From positions 1,178,001 through 1,242,000 of the forward strand of contig AP025580.1 in NCBI GenBank assembly GCA_022846035.1: a stretch of DNA of 64,000 nt, written 5' to 3'. The stretch comes from Christensenellaceae bacterium (GTDB taxonomy: Bacteria; Bacillota; Clostridia; Christensenellales; Christensenellaceae). The number at the start of each line of letters is the position of its first letter. Positions within the stretch are counted from its first letter, which is position 1. Both the position numbers and the translations under genes were made by a program. Shown here in pieces: positions 43,292-51,715 of this stretch. The notes under the pieces are model-generated. The model worked only from the letters and a program-made list of their open reading frames with translations, made no database searches and was not told the DNA's origin.

Positions 43292-44464
43292 TCAGATACG
43301 ACTTACGCCGGACTTTCTGGCCGCTTCCGCTACTGCTTTGGCAACAGCAGGCGCAACACGGGTATCAAACGGTGAAGGAATAATGTATTCCTCATTCAGA
43401 TCATCCTCTGTGATCAAACCAGCAATGGCGTAGGATGCCGCTATTTTCATATCGTCGTTGATGTCGCTTGCGCGAACATCCAGCGCTCCACGGAAGATTC
43501 CAGGGAATGCCAGGACATTATTGATCTGGTTAGGAAAATCGCTCCGCCCTGTGCCGATGATTGCAGCGCCAGCCGCTTTCGCGATGTCAGGCATAATCTC
43601 AGGCGTCGGATTGGCCATCGGAAACAGAATAGGCTTCTCGGCCATCGATTTGACCATTTCTTCTGTAACCGTGCCCGGCGCGGAAACACCGATAAATACA
43701 TCCGCCCCCTTAAGCATGTCTTCCAGGCTTCCTTTTTTCATCATCAGGTTAGAAATTTCAGCCATTTCCTGTTTTTCCGCATTGAGACCGTCGCGTCCTT
43801 TATAGATCGCGCCCTGCCTGTCGCACATCACCACGTCTTTCAGCCCCATCGCCATAAGTAGCTTGATAATGGCAATACCTGCGGCGCCGGCGCCTGATGT
43901 GACTACGCTGATGTCATTGATTTCCTTGCCAACCAACTTAAGCGCGTTGATAAGCGCGGCCAGCGTAACAACCGCCGTACCATGCTGGTCGTCGTGGAAA
44001 ATTGGAATATCACAGATTTCTTTCAGGCGGCGCTCAATTTCAAAACAGCGTGGCGCGCTAATATCTTCGAGATTTACTCCGCCGAAGCTGCCTGCTAAGA
44101 GCGCGACCGTATTTACGATTTCATCAACATCCTTGCTGCGCACGCAAAGCGGGAATGCATCCACATCGCCAAATGTCTTGAACAGAACGCACTTTCCTTC
44201 CATAACCGGCATGCCAGCCTCCGGTCCAATATCTCCAAGTCCCAGTACCGCCGTACCATCCGTCACTACCGCTACCAGATTATGACGGCGGGTATATTCA
44301 TAAGAAAGATTTACATCCTCAGAGATTTTCAGGCACGGCTCCGCAACGCCTGGCGTATATGCAATCGAAAGATCTTCCTTATCCTTTAAAGGCGCCCTGC
44401 TGATTACTTCTATTTTGCCTTTCCAATCCGCATGCGCTTTTAATGCTTTTTCCTTGATATCCAT
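43292..44464 (-). CDS. NAD(P)-dependent malic enzyme
   Basis: Malic enzyme oxidatively decarboxylates malate to pyruvate. The 390-residue short bacterial form has SIAYTPGVAEPCLKI (catalytic Tyr), GDIGPEAGMPVMEGK, the catalytic Lys in GKCVLFKTFG, FHDDQHGTAVVTLAAL with metal-binding Asp, and the Rossmann VVTSGAGAAGIAIIKLL. It is two bases after the malate/lactate dehydrogenase-family gene and uses GAGGAGG in that gene's 3' end as Shine-Dalgarno, so it is translationally coupled. Together they interconvert malate, oxaloacetate and pyruvate. Confidence 0.93.
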   Translation of the reverse strand: MDIKEKALKAHADWKGKIEVISRAPLKDKEDLSIAYTPGVAEPCLKISEDVNLSYEYTRRHNLVAVVTDGTAVLGLGDIGPEAGMPVMEGKCVLFKTFGDVDAFPLCVRSKDVDEIVNTVALLAGSFGGVNLEDISAPRCFEIERRLKEICDIPIFHDDQHGTAVVTLAALINALKLVGKEINDISVVTSGAGAAGIAIIKLLMAMGLKDVVMCDRQGAIYKGRDGLNAEKQEMAEISNLMMKKGSLEDMLKGADVFIGVSAPGTVTEEMVKSMAEKPILFPMANPTPEIMPDIAKAAGAAIIGTGRSDFPNQINNVLAFPGIFRGALDVRASDINDDMKIAASYAIAGLITEDDLNEEYIIPSPFDTRVAPAVAKAVAEAARKSGVSRI

Positions 44465-44466
44465 GA

Positions 44467-45432
44467 TTATTTTGCCTCCTCTTCAAGAATTAAAATCGCT
44501 TTGTCTAAAAATGTTTTCATAGTCTGCGCGGAATGTCGCAGTTCTTCCATTTCCTCGGAAGAAATATGCAGGTCGATCACCTGCTTAACGCCCTCATAGG
44601 TCACGATACACGGAAGACTGATCGCAACGTCGCTGATACCATGATAGGGTTCATCTAAAACATGAGAAACAGGAAGTACGGTATGTTCGTCTTCTAGAAT
44701 AGAAGCAACAACGCGCGCAACGGACATCGCTACGCCGTAGAAAGTCGCTCCCTTTAAATTGATTACTTCGGCGCCGGCGTCCCTTGTCTTTACAAAGATC
44801 TCTTCACGGTCCAAAATCTTGTTAAAATCTTTGCAATATTCATCGATACGCTCACCGGCAATCGTAATGCTGGACCAGATCGGGACCTGCGTATCGCCGT
44901 GTTCGCCGAGAATATAAGCGTTAATATCGCGGATATCCGTATCGAAGTGCTTGCTCAGCAAATAACGGAAACGGGACGTATCGAGCATGGTTCCCGAACC
45001 GATTACCTGCGCTGCCGGCAGGCCGGACGCCATGCGCGCCACATATGTAAGCACATCCACCGGATTCGAAACGACGAGAATAATCATATCTTTATTATAT
45101 TGTGTAATTTGCTTGGCAATATCATACATGACCTTGACATTCGTCTGCGCCAGTTCAAGTCTTGTTTGTCCGGGCTTACGCGCAATTCCTGCCGTCACGA
45201 TTACAATTGAAGCATCTTTGCAATCCTCATATGTTCCGCGTTTGATAGACAACTGGCGGAAGAACGCGATACCATGGTTCATATCGAGCACATTGCCCTC
45301 GGCTCTGCCTTCATCGACGTCAATGAGGACGATATCCGAGCTCAGCCTTTTGAGCATAAGCGTGTAAGCGATAGTAACGCCTACATTACCGGAACCGATT
45401 ACTACAATTTTGTCTTTCGCTTTTGTTCTCAT
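44467..45432 (-). CDS. Lactate/malate dehydrogenase family enzyme, probably malate dehydrogenase
   Basis: The 321-residue NAD-dependent protein has the Rossmann VIGSGNVGVTIAY, the catalytic Arg154 (LDTSRFRYLL) and His178 (GEHGDTQVP). The substrate loop reads AGIARKPGQTR: Arg85 occupies the place of the lactate dehydrogenase glutamine (NQKPGETR), and arginine there is the malate dehydrogenase signature. The rest of the chain resembles L-lactate dehydrogenases of Firmicutes. Malic enzyme follows in the operon and citrate synthase is nearby, supporting malate/oxaloacetate. It could still be annotated as L-lactate dehydrogenase by similarity. Confidence 0.85.
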   Translation of the reverse strand: MRTKAKDKIVVIGSGNVGVTIAYTLMLKRLSSDIVLIDVDEGRAEGNVLDMNHGIAFFRQLSIKRGTYEDCKDASIVIVTAGIARKPGQTRLELAQTNVKVMYDIAKQITQYNKDMIILVVSNPVDVLTYVARMASGLPAAQVIGSGTMLDTSRFRYLLSKHFDTDIRDINAYILGEHGDTQVPIWSSITIAGERIDEYCKDFNKILDREEIFVKTRDAGAEVINLKGATFYGVAMSVARVVASILEDEHTVLPVSHVLDEPYHGISDVAISLPCIVTYEGVKQVIDLHISSEEMEELRHSAQTMKTFLDKAILILEEEAK

Positions 45433-45507
45433 GTTTTATACCTTCTTAAAATTATAAAATATTGTAAAAAAGAAGGAAAATGCCTTTTCCCCCTTTTTCC
45501 TACAAAT

Positions 45508-45527
45508 GGTAATTTTCGAAAATTCCC
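45508..45527. promoter_or_regulatory. Palindrome over the start of the mdh-malic enzyme transcript (candidate operator)
   Basis: AATTTTCGAAAATT (45511-45524) is a perfect 14-base palindrome flanked by GGT and CCC. On the minus strand it begins about two bases after the predicted start site. Confidence 0.5.
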
Positions 45528-45535
45528 ACACATAT

Positions 45536-45564
45536 ATTATATAACCAAATTTTGCAAATAGCAA
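45536..45564 (-). promoter_or_regulatory. Promoter of the mdh-malic enzyme operon
   Basis: Minus strand TTGCTA (45559-45564), a 17-base spacer and TATAAT (45536-45541). Confidence 0.6.
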
Positions 45565-45566
45565 AT

Positions 45567-46283
45567 TTATTTTAATTGAGAAAAAACTTTCCCTATTTTA
45601 TCCGCAATGAGCAAATCAGCACGCGCATCATAGTCGGTAGGAGCCTTATTAATCAACACAAGCCTGTTGCCGCTATAATATTCAATTAACCCGGCCGCCG
45701 GATAAACCACCAGCGACGTGCCTCCAACAATAAGCATGTCCGCTTGCTCAATAGCTTTCACAGCTCCTTCGATCGTACTGCCCAAAAGCGATTCCCCGTA
45801 AAGCACAACGTCCGGTTTAATCACACCGCCGCATGTGCAGCGCGCAACTCCCCTGCTCGTTAATATTTCCTGTGCGGTATAGCTTTTTCCACAGTTCATA
45901 CAGTAATTTCGGTGTACGGAGCCGTGCAGCTCATAAACAGTTTTTGAATCGGCCATCTGATGTAGTCCGTCTATATTTTGTGTAACGACAGCTCTCAGCT
46001 TTCCCAGTTTTTCCAGGTCTGCCAGCTTTTTATGCGCGGGATTGGGAAGCGCGTCAAGCTTCAACATTTTGTCGCGGTAAAACTCATAGAATTCCTCCGT
46101 ATGCGATAAAAAGAAATCGTGACTTAAAATCGTTTCCGGCGGATACCGGTATTTATGGTGGTAAAGGCCGTCCACACTGCGAAAATCCGGAATTCCGCTC
46201 TCCGTAGATACTCCCGCGCCGCCAAAAAAGACGATATTTTGACTGCTGTCGATCATCTCCTGTAATGCGCGTACTTCATCCAT
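45567..46283 (-). CDS. cobB: NAD-dependent protein deacylase, sirtuin family (CobB-like)
   Basis: Sirtuins remove acyl groups from lysines using NAD+. The 238-residue protein has GGAGVSTESGIPDFRS (residues about 20-35), VTQNIDGLHQMA, HGSVHRNYCMNCGKSY and RCTCGG, giving four zinc cysteines, and GGTSLVVYPA. No extension is present. The acyl specificity is not clear: a YxxR desuccinylase pattern is not obvious. The ATG at 46283 follows AAAAGGGG. Confidence 0.92.
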   Translation of the reverse strand: MDEVRALQEMIDSSQNIVFFGGAGVSTESGIPDFRSVDGLYHHKYRYPPETILSHDFFLSHTEEFYEFYRDKMLKLDALPNPAHKKLADLEKLGKLRAVVTQNIDGLHQMADSKTVYELHGSVHRNYCMNCGKSYTAQEILTSRGVARCTCGGVIKPDVVLYGESLLGSTIEGAVKAIEQADMLIVGGTSLVVYPAAGLIEYYSGNRLVLINKAPTDYDARADLLIADKIGKVFSQLK

Positions 46284-46311
46284 ATTCTCTTTCCCCTTTT
46301 AATAAAATTGA

Positions 46312-46340
46312 TTGCCCCGCAATGGTAAATGTGTTACTAT
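46312..46340 (+). promoter_or_regulatory. Promoter of the EamA transporter gene
   Basis: TTGCCC (46312-46317), a 17-base spacer and TACTAT (46335-46340), 42 bases before the ATG. Confidence 0.5.
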
Positions 46341-46381
46341 AAATTCTGTTTGTAAATCAGCAGCAAGGAAAGGACGTCATC

Positions 46382-47272
46382 ATGCGGCATACAACTGTAA
46401 AATACGATCTCATGCTGCTTATCGTAGCGGTCTTCTGGGGCACCGGATTTATCGCTACCAAATTTGTGCAGGACAACGGCATGACGTCGGCGATGATAGT
46501 GGCGCTGCGTATGCTTTTTGCCGCACTTTTTATTCTGTTGCTATCTTTTCGCCAAATCAAAGCTTTAACAAAGCTTCAGGTCCGGCACGGCGTAATCGCG
46601 GGCCTGTTCATGGGCGTGGGATTTCTGCTGCAGACGGTCGGCATGCAATATACGCTTGTTTCCAATAACGCTTTTCTCACAACCACGAATGTTATCTTTG
46701 TACCCTTTATTAGTTGGCTTCTTCTGAAAAAACGCCCGCCGCTTAAAACCTTTATATCTGTCGCGATTGGTTTTTTAGGCATTTCCATCCTGACACGTGC
46801 CTTTGATACCAGTATTGCCTTTAACCTGGGCGATATTCTTTCCCTACTATGCGCCGTTTCTTACGCGTGCCAAATCGCTTATATCGGCTTTGCTGCCAAG
46901 GAATCAGAAGCCGCGTCCTTTTCTTTCGTACAGATCAGCGTTACCGGAGCGATTGCCTTTGCGTATTTCTTGCTGTTTGAACATGCGCAGATTGGCAATA
47001 TCGCGCAATTAGGCGTTTCGGTATGGGCCACCGTTTACCTCGGGGTCGTATGCACCGCGATCCCTTACTGGCTGGAATGCACCGCGCAAAAATATATCCC
47101 GCCTGCCCGCTCCGCGTTGATTTTATCCCTCGAGGGCTTGTTTGCCAGCATTTGTTCCGTCCTGCTCGGTTACGAGACCTTAAGCTGGTCGCTTATCGCC
47201 GGCGGCGCGGTTATCATGGCCTCTATCCTGATTCTGGAGATCAATATCCGTAAAAGAAAGCTTCTTCAATAG
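46382..47272 (+). CDS. EamA-family (DMT) membrane transporter
   Basis: The 296-residue protein has about ten membrane helices in two EamA repeats (roughly residues 8-140 and 150-285), with the family motifs VAVFWGTGFIATKFV, MLFAALFILLL, SNNAFLTTTNVIFVPF and a second-half VCTAIPYWLECTAQKYIPPARSALILSLEGLFA. It is expected to move metabolites or amino acids across the membrane; the substrate is unknown. Its stop overlaps the converging cinA stop region by seven bases. Confidence 0.9.
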   Translation: MRHTTVKYDLMLLIVAVFWGTGFIATKFVQDNGMTSAMIVALRMLFAALFILLLSFRQIKALTKLQVRHGVIAGLFMGVGFLLQTVGMQYTLVSNNAFLTTTNVIFVPFISWLLLKKRPPLKTFISVAIGFLGISILTRAFDTSIAFNLGDILSLLCAVSYACQIAYIGFAAKESEAASFSFVQISVTGAIAFAYFLLFEHAQIGNIAQLGVSVWATVYLGVVCTAIPYWLECTAQKYIPPARSALILSLEGLFASICSVLLGYETLSWSLIAGGAVIMASILILEINIRKRKLLQ

Positions 47273-48513
47273 GATTTTAATGCCATTAATATCATTTGCA
47301 AAACATACTGCGACGTCATATGGCGGATATGCTCACGATCGTCCACCCTGCCGCGCTGTAAATTCAGCTTGACCGTTTTCTTAACCTTATCACTGTCAAT
47401 AGCGATATAAACAAGGCCGACCGGCTTTTCTTCACTTCCGCCGCCGGGACCCGCGATGCCTGTTGTGGACACGCCAATATCCGCCCCCGAAAGTTTCCTT
47501 ATTCCGCTCGCCATCTCCGCTGCTGTCTGTTCGGAAACCGCGCCGTACTTGTCAAGCGTTTCCGAAGCTACATGCAGGACCGATTCTTTGATCTCATTCG
47601 AATAAGAGCACACGCCGCAGCCAAATACCCCACTTGCACCTGGTACCTGGGTGATTCTCTGTGAAACCAATCCGCCTGTGCAGCTTTCTGCGGTGGCAAC
47701 CGTCAAATTCTTTTCCATAAGCGCCTGCACAACCGCCGTTTGCAGGTCGGGCACGTCGATGCCGTAAATATACTGTCCAAGAATATCCTTAATCTGTTGT
47801 ACTACCGGAGCGATTCGTTTTTCGCATTCTTCCTTTGTGTCGCCTGCGGCAGTGACGCGCAGTGTGACCTCCGCCGTCTTGGCATATGGCGCTATTGTAG
47901 GATTGGTACTGTTTTTCATCAAATCATAAAGGATGTCCTCAACCTGAGATTCACCTACGCCAAACAGCCGCAGGTTGTGCGATACCAGTACCTTATCCGA
48001 AAATCCCATCAGGTACGGCACAACGCTTTCGTCAAACATCGGCTTCATTTCGGATGGCGGGCCGGGCAGCAGGATCGCCGTTTTTCCGTTCTCGCTGACC
48101 GCAAGCCCCGGCGCCGTTCCGTGCGCGTTGGGAAAAATCGTCGCGCCGACGGGCATCATCGCCTGCTTCTTATTGTTTTCCGTCATCGGACGATCGATCT
48201 TTTTAAAAAAGGTTTCGATACTCAAAAGCGATTCTTCGTCCATTTGCATCGCTTTATGAAAATATTCCGCTACCGTTTCCTTTGTAAGATCATCGTACGT
48301 CGGCCCCAGCCCGCCCGTCATGACGACTATATCGGCACGCGAAAAGGCCAGGTTTAGGCTCGTTTTCAACCTGTCGTTGTTATCGCCGACCACGCTCTGA
48401 TAATAAACGTCGATACCGATATTGGCAAGTTCCTTGGCAATATAAGCCGCATTGGTATTGATAATATCGCCCAGCAAGAGTTCCGTTCCCACACATAAAA
48501 TTTCAGCTTTCAT
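47266..48513 (-). CDS. cinA: CinA: MoaB-like domain plus nicotinamide-nucleotide amidase
   Basis: The 415-residue protein has the N-terminal molybdopterin-binding-like domain (ILCVGTELLLGDIINTNAAYIAKEL; GGLGPTYDDLTKETVAEY; LPGPPSEMKPMF) and the C-terminal PncC amidase domain (ATAESCTGGLVSQRI with the catalytic Ser; GIAGPGGGSEEKPVGLVYIA). It salvages nicotinamide mononucleotide and is linked to competence in some bacteria (family knowledge). Shine-Dalgarno AAGGAAG before ATG 48513. It overlaps the end of the converging EamA gene, with no terminator between. Confidence 0.94.
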   Translation of the reverse strand: MKAEILCVGTELLLGDIINTNAAYIAKELANIGIDVYYQSVVGDNNDRLKTSLNLAFSRADIVVMTGGLGPTYDDLTKETVAEYFHKAMQMDEESLLSIETFFKKIDRPMTENNKKQAMMPVGATIFPNAHGTAPGLAVSENGKTAILLPGPPSEMKPMFDESVVPYLMGFSDKVLVSHNLRLFGVGESQVEDILYDLMKNSTNPTIAPYAKTAEVTLRVTAAGDTKEECEKRIAPVVQQIKDILGQYIYGIDVPDLQTAVVQALMEKNLTVATAESCTGGLVSQRITQVPGASGVFGCGVCSYSNEIKESVLHVASETLDKYGAVSEQTAAEMASGIRKLSGADIGVSTTGIAGPGGGSEEKPVGLVYIAIDSDKVKKTVKLNLQRGRVDDREHIRHMTSQYVLQMILMALKSY

Positions 48514-48540
48514 ATTTGTACTTCCTTTGATTGAAAATTT

Positions 48541-49458
48541 TTATCCATAAATGATTTGACCGATTTTACGGTAAAAACCACTTTTATATAATCCATACTT
48601 TTTGAGCAAGCGAGCACGTTCAAGCTTGCCGCGCTGTCCCAGGCTCATAAACGTCTCAATCAACTCTTTCTGTTCCTCATTGAGCATATCACAATAGACA
48701 TTCAAAAAAGCTCCTGCCTGTTTGTAAGTATCCAGGATAGACTGTCTGATACCGCCGGTATTGGCCAGCTTTTGTTTGAAATAGGACGCGCTTTTTACAT
48801 CCTTAGCCCCAACCTCGTTGGCGCTGTGCTGGCGGTAATGAATGCGGTTTGGCGCGACGATAATATGACCGAACGCGGCAGCCGCAAGGCCTATCCACCA
48901 GTCGTGCATAAGGGCGTCAGCGCTGCTTCTGATAAGCTTTGCAAGCGCACGGTTAAAGAGCATTGTGCAGCCCGTGATATTGTTCTGCGGCAGTAGCTGA
49001 TGAAAATACAGGCGCTGAGGGTCTAGTTTTTGCAAAGCGAACAATGACGGATGCAGCACATTCCCCTGATCATCCACGACCACAAGGTCCGAATGCGCTA
49101 GCATAGGACCATTCCCAAGATCGTCCTGCGCTCCTTGAAGCGCCTGTATTGTAAGACTAATTTTATCCGGAAGCCAAATATCGTCCTGATCACAAAACAT
49201 GATATAATCCGCTTGCGCGTGCTCGAGCAGGCAAAAAAAGTTGTCTTTCGCGCTGCCCGTAGGCACTTTATTATCAAGGACGATAAAACGCTCCGCATAT
49301 TTGTCCGCATAGCCGTTTAAAATTTCCTGGGTGTTGTCCGAGGATCCGTCGTCGCGCGCCAGAACCCTGAAATCTTGATAATTCTGGGCAAAGAGCGAAT
49401 CGATTTGCTCGCGTAAATATTTTTCGCCGTTATAGGTAGCAAGAAGAATATCAATCAT
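48541..49458 (-). CDS. Glycosyltransferase family 2 (rhamnosyltransferase-like)
   Basis: The 305-residue protein has the GT2 start IDILLATYNGEKYLREQIDSL, the nucleotide-binding ARDDGSSDNTQEIL, the DxD-like metal motif in MFCDQDDIWLPDK, and the acceptor region HDWWIGLAAAAFG. It likely adds a sugar to a cell-wall or exopolysaccharide; no other polysaccharide genes are near. The ATG at 49458 is six bases after AGGA. It is upstream of cinA on the same strand, 27 bases away. Confidence 0.9.
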   Translation of the reverse strand: MIDILLATYNGEKYLREQIDSLFAQNYQDFRVLARDDGSSDNTQEILNGYADKYAERFIVLDNKVPTGSAKDNFFCLLEHAQADYIMFCDQDDIWLPDKISLTIQALQGAQDDLGNGPMLAHSDLVVVDDQGNVLHPSLFALQKLDPQRLYFHQLLPQNNITGCTMLFNRALAKLIRSSADALMHDWWIGLAAAAFGHIIVAPNRIHYRQHSANEVGAKDVKSASYFKQKLANTGGIRQSILDTYKQAGAFLNVYCDMLNEEQKELIETFMSLGQRGKLERARLLKKYGLYKSGFYRKIGQIIYG

Positions 49459-49514
49459 ACGGGTTCCTTTCATGTGCGCCACATTTCCTTACTAATTTAG
49501 CACGATTGCCCGCA

Positions 49515-49540
49515 AAAAAAAAGAGCCGAAGCTCTTTTTT
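49515..49540 (-). terminator. Terminator after rubrerythrin
   Basis: AAAAAAGAGC pairs with GCTCTTTTTT around CGAA, with A/T tracts on both sides, between rubrerythrin and the glycosyltransferase. Confidence 0.85.
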
Positions 49541-49551
49541 ATTGTAATGCA

Positions 49552-50097
49552 TCAATAATTGTCTTCCTTTAACTGGAAATATGCTCTCGGATGCTGGCAA
49601 ACCGGACATTTTTCCGGCGCGGCCTTTGATTTCTGGATATGACCGCAATTATAGCACTGCCACAAAACTTCCGTATCTCTTTCAAATACGATCCCCTCTT
49701 CGATATTCGAGAGCAGCTTTTTGTATCTTGCTTCATGCTCGCTCTCAACCTTACCTGCGCCACGGAACTCGCGTGCAATATCCGTAAACCCTTCTTCTTC
49801 TGCAATTTCTGCAAAGGAAGGATACATCTCCGTCGTTTCATAATGCTCGCCGGCTGCGGCGTCCTTTAAGTTTGTCATGGTGTCCGGAATCTTGTTGTCA
49901 GGATGAAGCCACTTGAACCAAAGTTTCGCATGCTCTTTTTCGTTTGCCGAAGTCTCTGCAAAAATGTTGGAAATCTGCACATATCCATCCTTTTTAGCCT
50001 GGGATGAATAATACAAGTACTTCATATGCGCCATAGATTCCCCCGCAAACGCATCCTGCAAACATTTTTCTGTTTTCGTTCCTTTTAAATCTTTCAT
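49552..50097 (-). CDS. Rubrerythrin
   Basis: Rubrerythrin is a non-haem diiron peroxidase of anaerobes. The 181-residue protein has an N-terminal ferritin-like diiron domain (residues 1-135, with FAGESMAHMKY, ETSANEKEHAKLW, EIAEEEGF and VESEHEARY giving the Glu/His ligands) and a C-terminal rubredoxin domain with two CxxC pairs (CYNCGH and CPVCQHP). AGGAGG lies three bases before an ATG at 50103 and nine before the ATG at 50097; the latter is preferred. The open frame upstream into purB is a shadow. Confidence 0.94.
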   Translation of the reverse strand: MKDLKGTKTEKCLQDAFAGESMAHMKYLYYSSQAKKDGYVQISNIFAETSANEKEHAKLWFKWLHPDNKIPDTMTNLKDAAAGEHYETTEMYPSFAEIAEEEGFTDIAREFRGAGKVESEHEARYKKLLSNIEEGIVFERDTEVLWQCYNCGHIQKSKAAPEKCPVCQHPRAYFQLKEDNY

Positions 50098-50176
50098 ACT
50101 CATATACCTCCTAATATTGGATATGTTTTCATGAACCTTTAATATAATTAAACAAACCTCTGCAAAATAAACATTT

Positions 50177-51607
50177 TTATACGCTAACTTCCCCATGCAT
50201 AGCAAGTTTTCCTTTGAAACATTCGAGGATCGGGTCTGCCTCCGCGCGGATAAAATCATCCACCTGCTTATCGGCAAGCCCTATAAAATTTCGGGGATCC
50301 ATAATTGAATCAATTTCTTCCGGACTCATATGGAACGCGGGGTCTTCCTTGATCAGATCAATAAGATTATTGCTCTTCCCTTCCTCTTTGACTCTTCTTC
50401 CCGCCATCATGGAATATTCGCGTATCTTCTCATGTAACTCCTGCCTGTCTCCGCCGCGTTTTACGGCATCCATCAAAATCGTCTCCGTAGCCATAAAAGG
50501 CAACTCTTCATTGATTCGTTTTTCAATGACCTTGGGATATACCACCATGCCGCTCGTAACGTTGAGATAGATATTGAGGATTGCATCAAGGGCCAGGAAG
50601 CCCTGAGGAATCACCAATCGTTTGTTTGCGCTGTCGTCGAGCGTTCTCTCAAACCACTGCGTAGACGCCGTTATCGCCGGACTGGACGCCAGGCTTATAA
50701 TATACCGCGCCAGCGAGCAAATGCGCTCCGAACGCATCGGATTACGTTTATAAGCCATTGCAGACGAGCCGATCTGCTTTTTGCCAAACGGTTCTTCCAC
50801 TTCCTTTAAATTTTGCAAAAGACGCAGGTCGTTGGCAAATTTGTATGCGCTTTGCGCAATGCTGGATAAAAGGTCCACCACTATGCTGTCAAATTTACGC
50901 GGATAGGTTTGACCCGTTACGGCAAATACCTTGCTGTAGCCCATTTTTTTGGCGACCTTTTGCTCCAATTCCCTGACTTTTTTTGCGTCTCCTTCAAAAA
51001 GTGTCAGAAAGCTGGCCTGCGTACCTGTCGTACCCTTTACGCCGCGCAGCCTGATCTGTGATTTTACAAACTGCAACTGTTCATAGTCCATCACAAGATC
51101 CTGCATCCAGAGCGTCGCGCGTTTGCCGACTGTCGTCAGTTGAGCCGGCTGGTAATGCGTAAAGCCGAGCGTGGGCATATCTTTATATTGCAGTGCAAAC
51201 TCTTTTAAGCGTGCAATGACATTAACAAGTTTAAGCTCAATTGCCCTGATTGCATGGTCCATGACGATAATATCCGTATTGTCACCTACAAAACAGCTGG
51301 TCGCGCCGAGATGAATAATCCCTTTTGCGCTCGGGCATTGCATGCCGTACGCATATACATGGGACATTACATCATGCCGAACTTCCTTTTCGCGTGCTTC
51401 CGCTACGTCGTAATTGATGTCTTCCGCATGTTCTTTCAGCTCTGCAATCTGCTCTTTGGTGATGGGCAGGCCCATTTCGCTTTCCGCTTCCGCGAGGGCG
51501 ATCCACAATCTGCGCCATGTTTTGAATTTCATATCGTCCGAAAAAATATGCGACATTTCCCTGCTTGCATATCTCGTGATCAAAGGATTTTCATAAACGT
51601 CTCTCAT
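50177..51607 (-). CDS. purB: Adenylosuccinate lyase
   Basis: PurB cleaves adenylosuccinate and SAICAR in purine synthesis. The 476-residue protein has the aspartase/fumarase superfamily signature GSSAMAYKRNPMRSE (about residues 285-300), the early HLGATSCFVGDNTD, TLGFTHYQPAQ, and the C-terminal REYSMMAGRRVKEEG. The ATG at 51607 is used. No other purine genes are next to it. It is between rny (upstream, terminated) and rubrerythrin. Confidence 0.95.
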   Translation of the reverse strand: MRDVYENPLITRYASREMSHIFSDDMKFKTWRRLWIALAEAESEMGLPITKEQIAELKEHAEDINYDVAEAREKEVRHDVMSHVYAYGMQCPSAKGIIHLGATSCFVGDNTDIIVMDHAIRAIELKLVNVIARLKEFALQYKDMPTLGFTHYQPAQLTTVGKRATLWMQDLVMDYEQLQFVKSQIRLRGVKGTTGTQASFLTLFEGDAKKVRELEQKVAKKMGYSKVFAVTGQTYPRKFDSIVVDLLSSIAQSAYKFANDLRLLQNLKEVEEPFGKKQIGSSAMAYKRNPMRSERICSLARYIISLASSPAITASTQWFERTLDDSANKRLVIPQGFLALDAILNIYLNVTSGMVVYPKVIEKRINEELPFMATETILMDAVKRGGDRQELHEKIREYSMMAGRRVKEEGKSNNLIDLIKEDPAFHMSPEEIDSIMDPRNFIGLADKQVDDFIRAEADPILECFKGKLAMHGEVSV

Positions 51608-51646
51608 GTTTTTACCGCCTTATTCCATTAAAATTGAATACACTTT

Positions 51647-51675
51647 ATTTTATAGCTTTTTGGAGCTGTTTTCAA
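51647..51675 (-). promoter_or_regulatory. Promoter of purB
   Basis: Minus strand TTGAAA (51670-51675), a 17-base spacer and TAAAAT (51647-51652). Confidence 0.6.
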
Positions 51676-51682
51676 GAAAGAA

Positions 51683-51708
51683 AAAGGAGCAGGTTTTCCT
51701 GCTCCTTT
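51683..51708 (-). terminator. Terminator after rny
   Basis: AAAGGAGCAGG (51683-51693) and CCTGCTCCTTT (51698-51708) form a perfect 11-base stem with a TTTT loop, eight bases after the rny stop. Confidence 0.9.
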
Positions 51709-51715
51709 CTATTTG

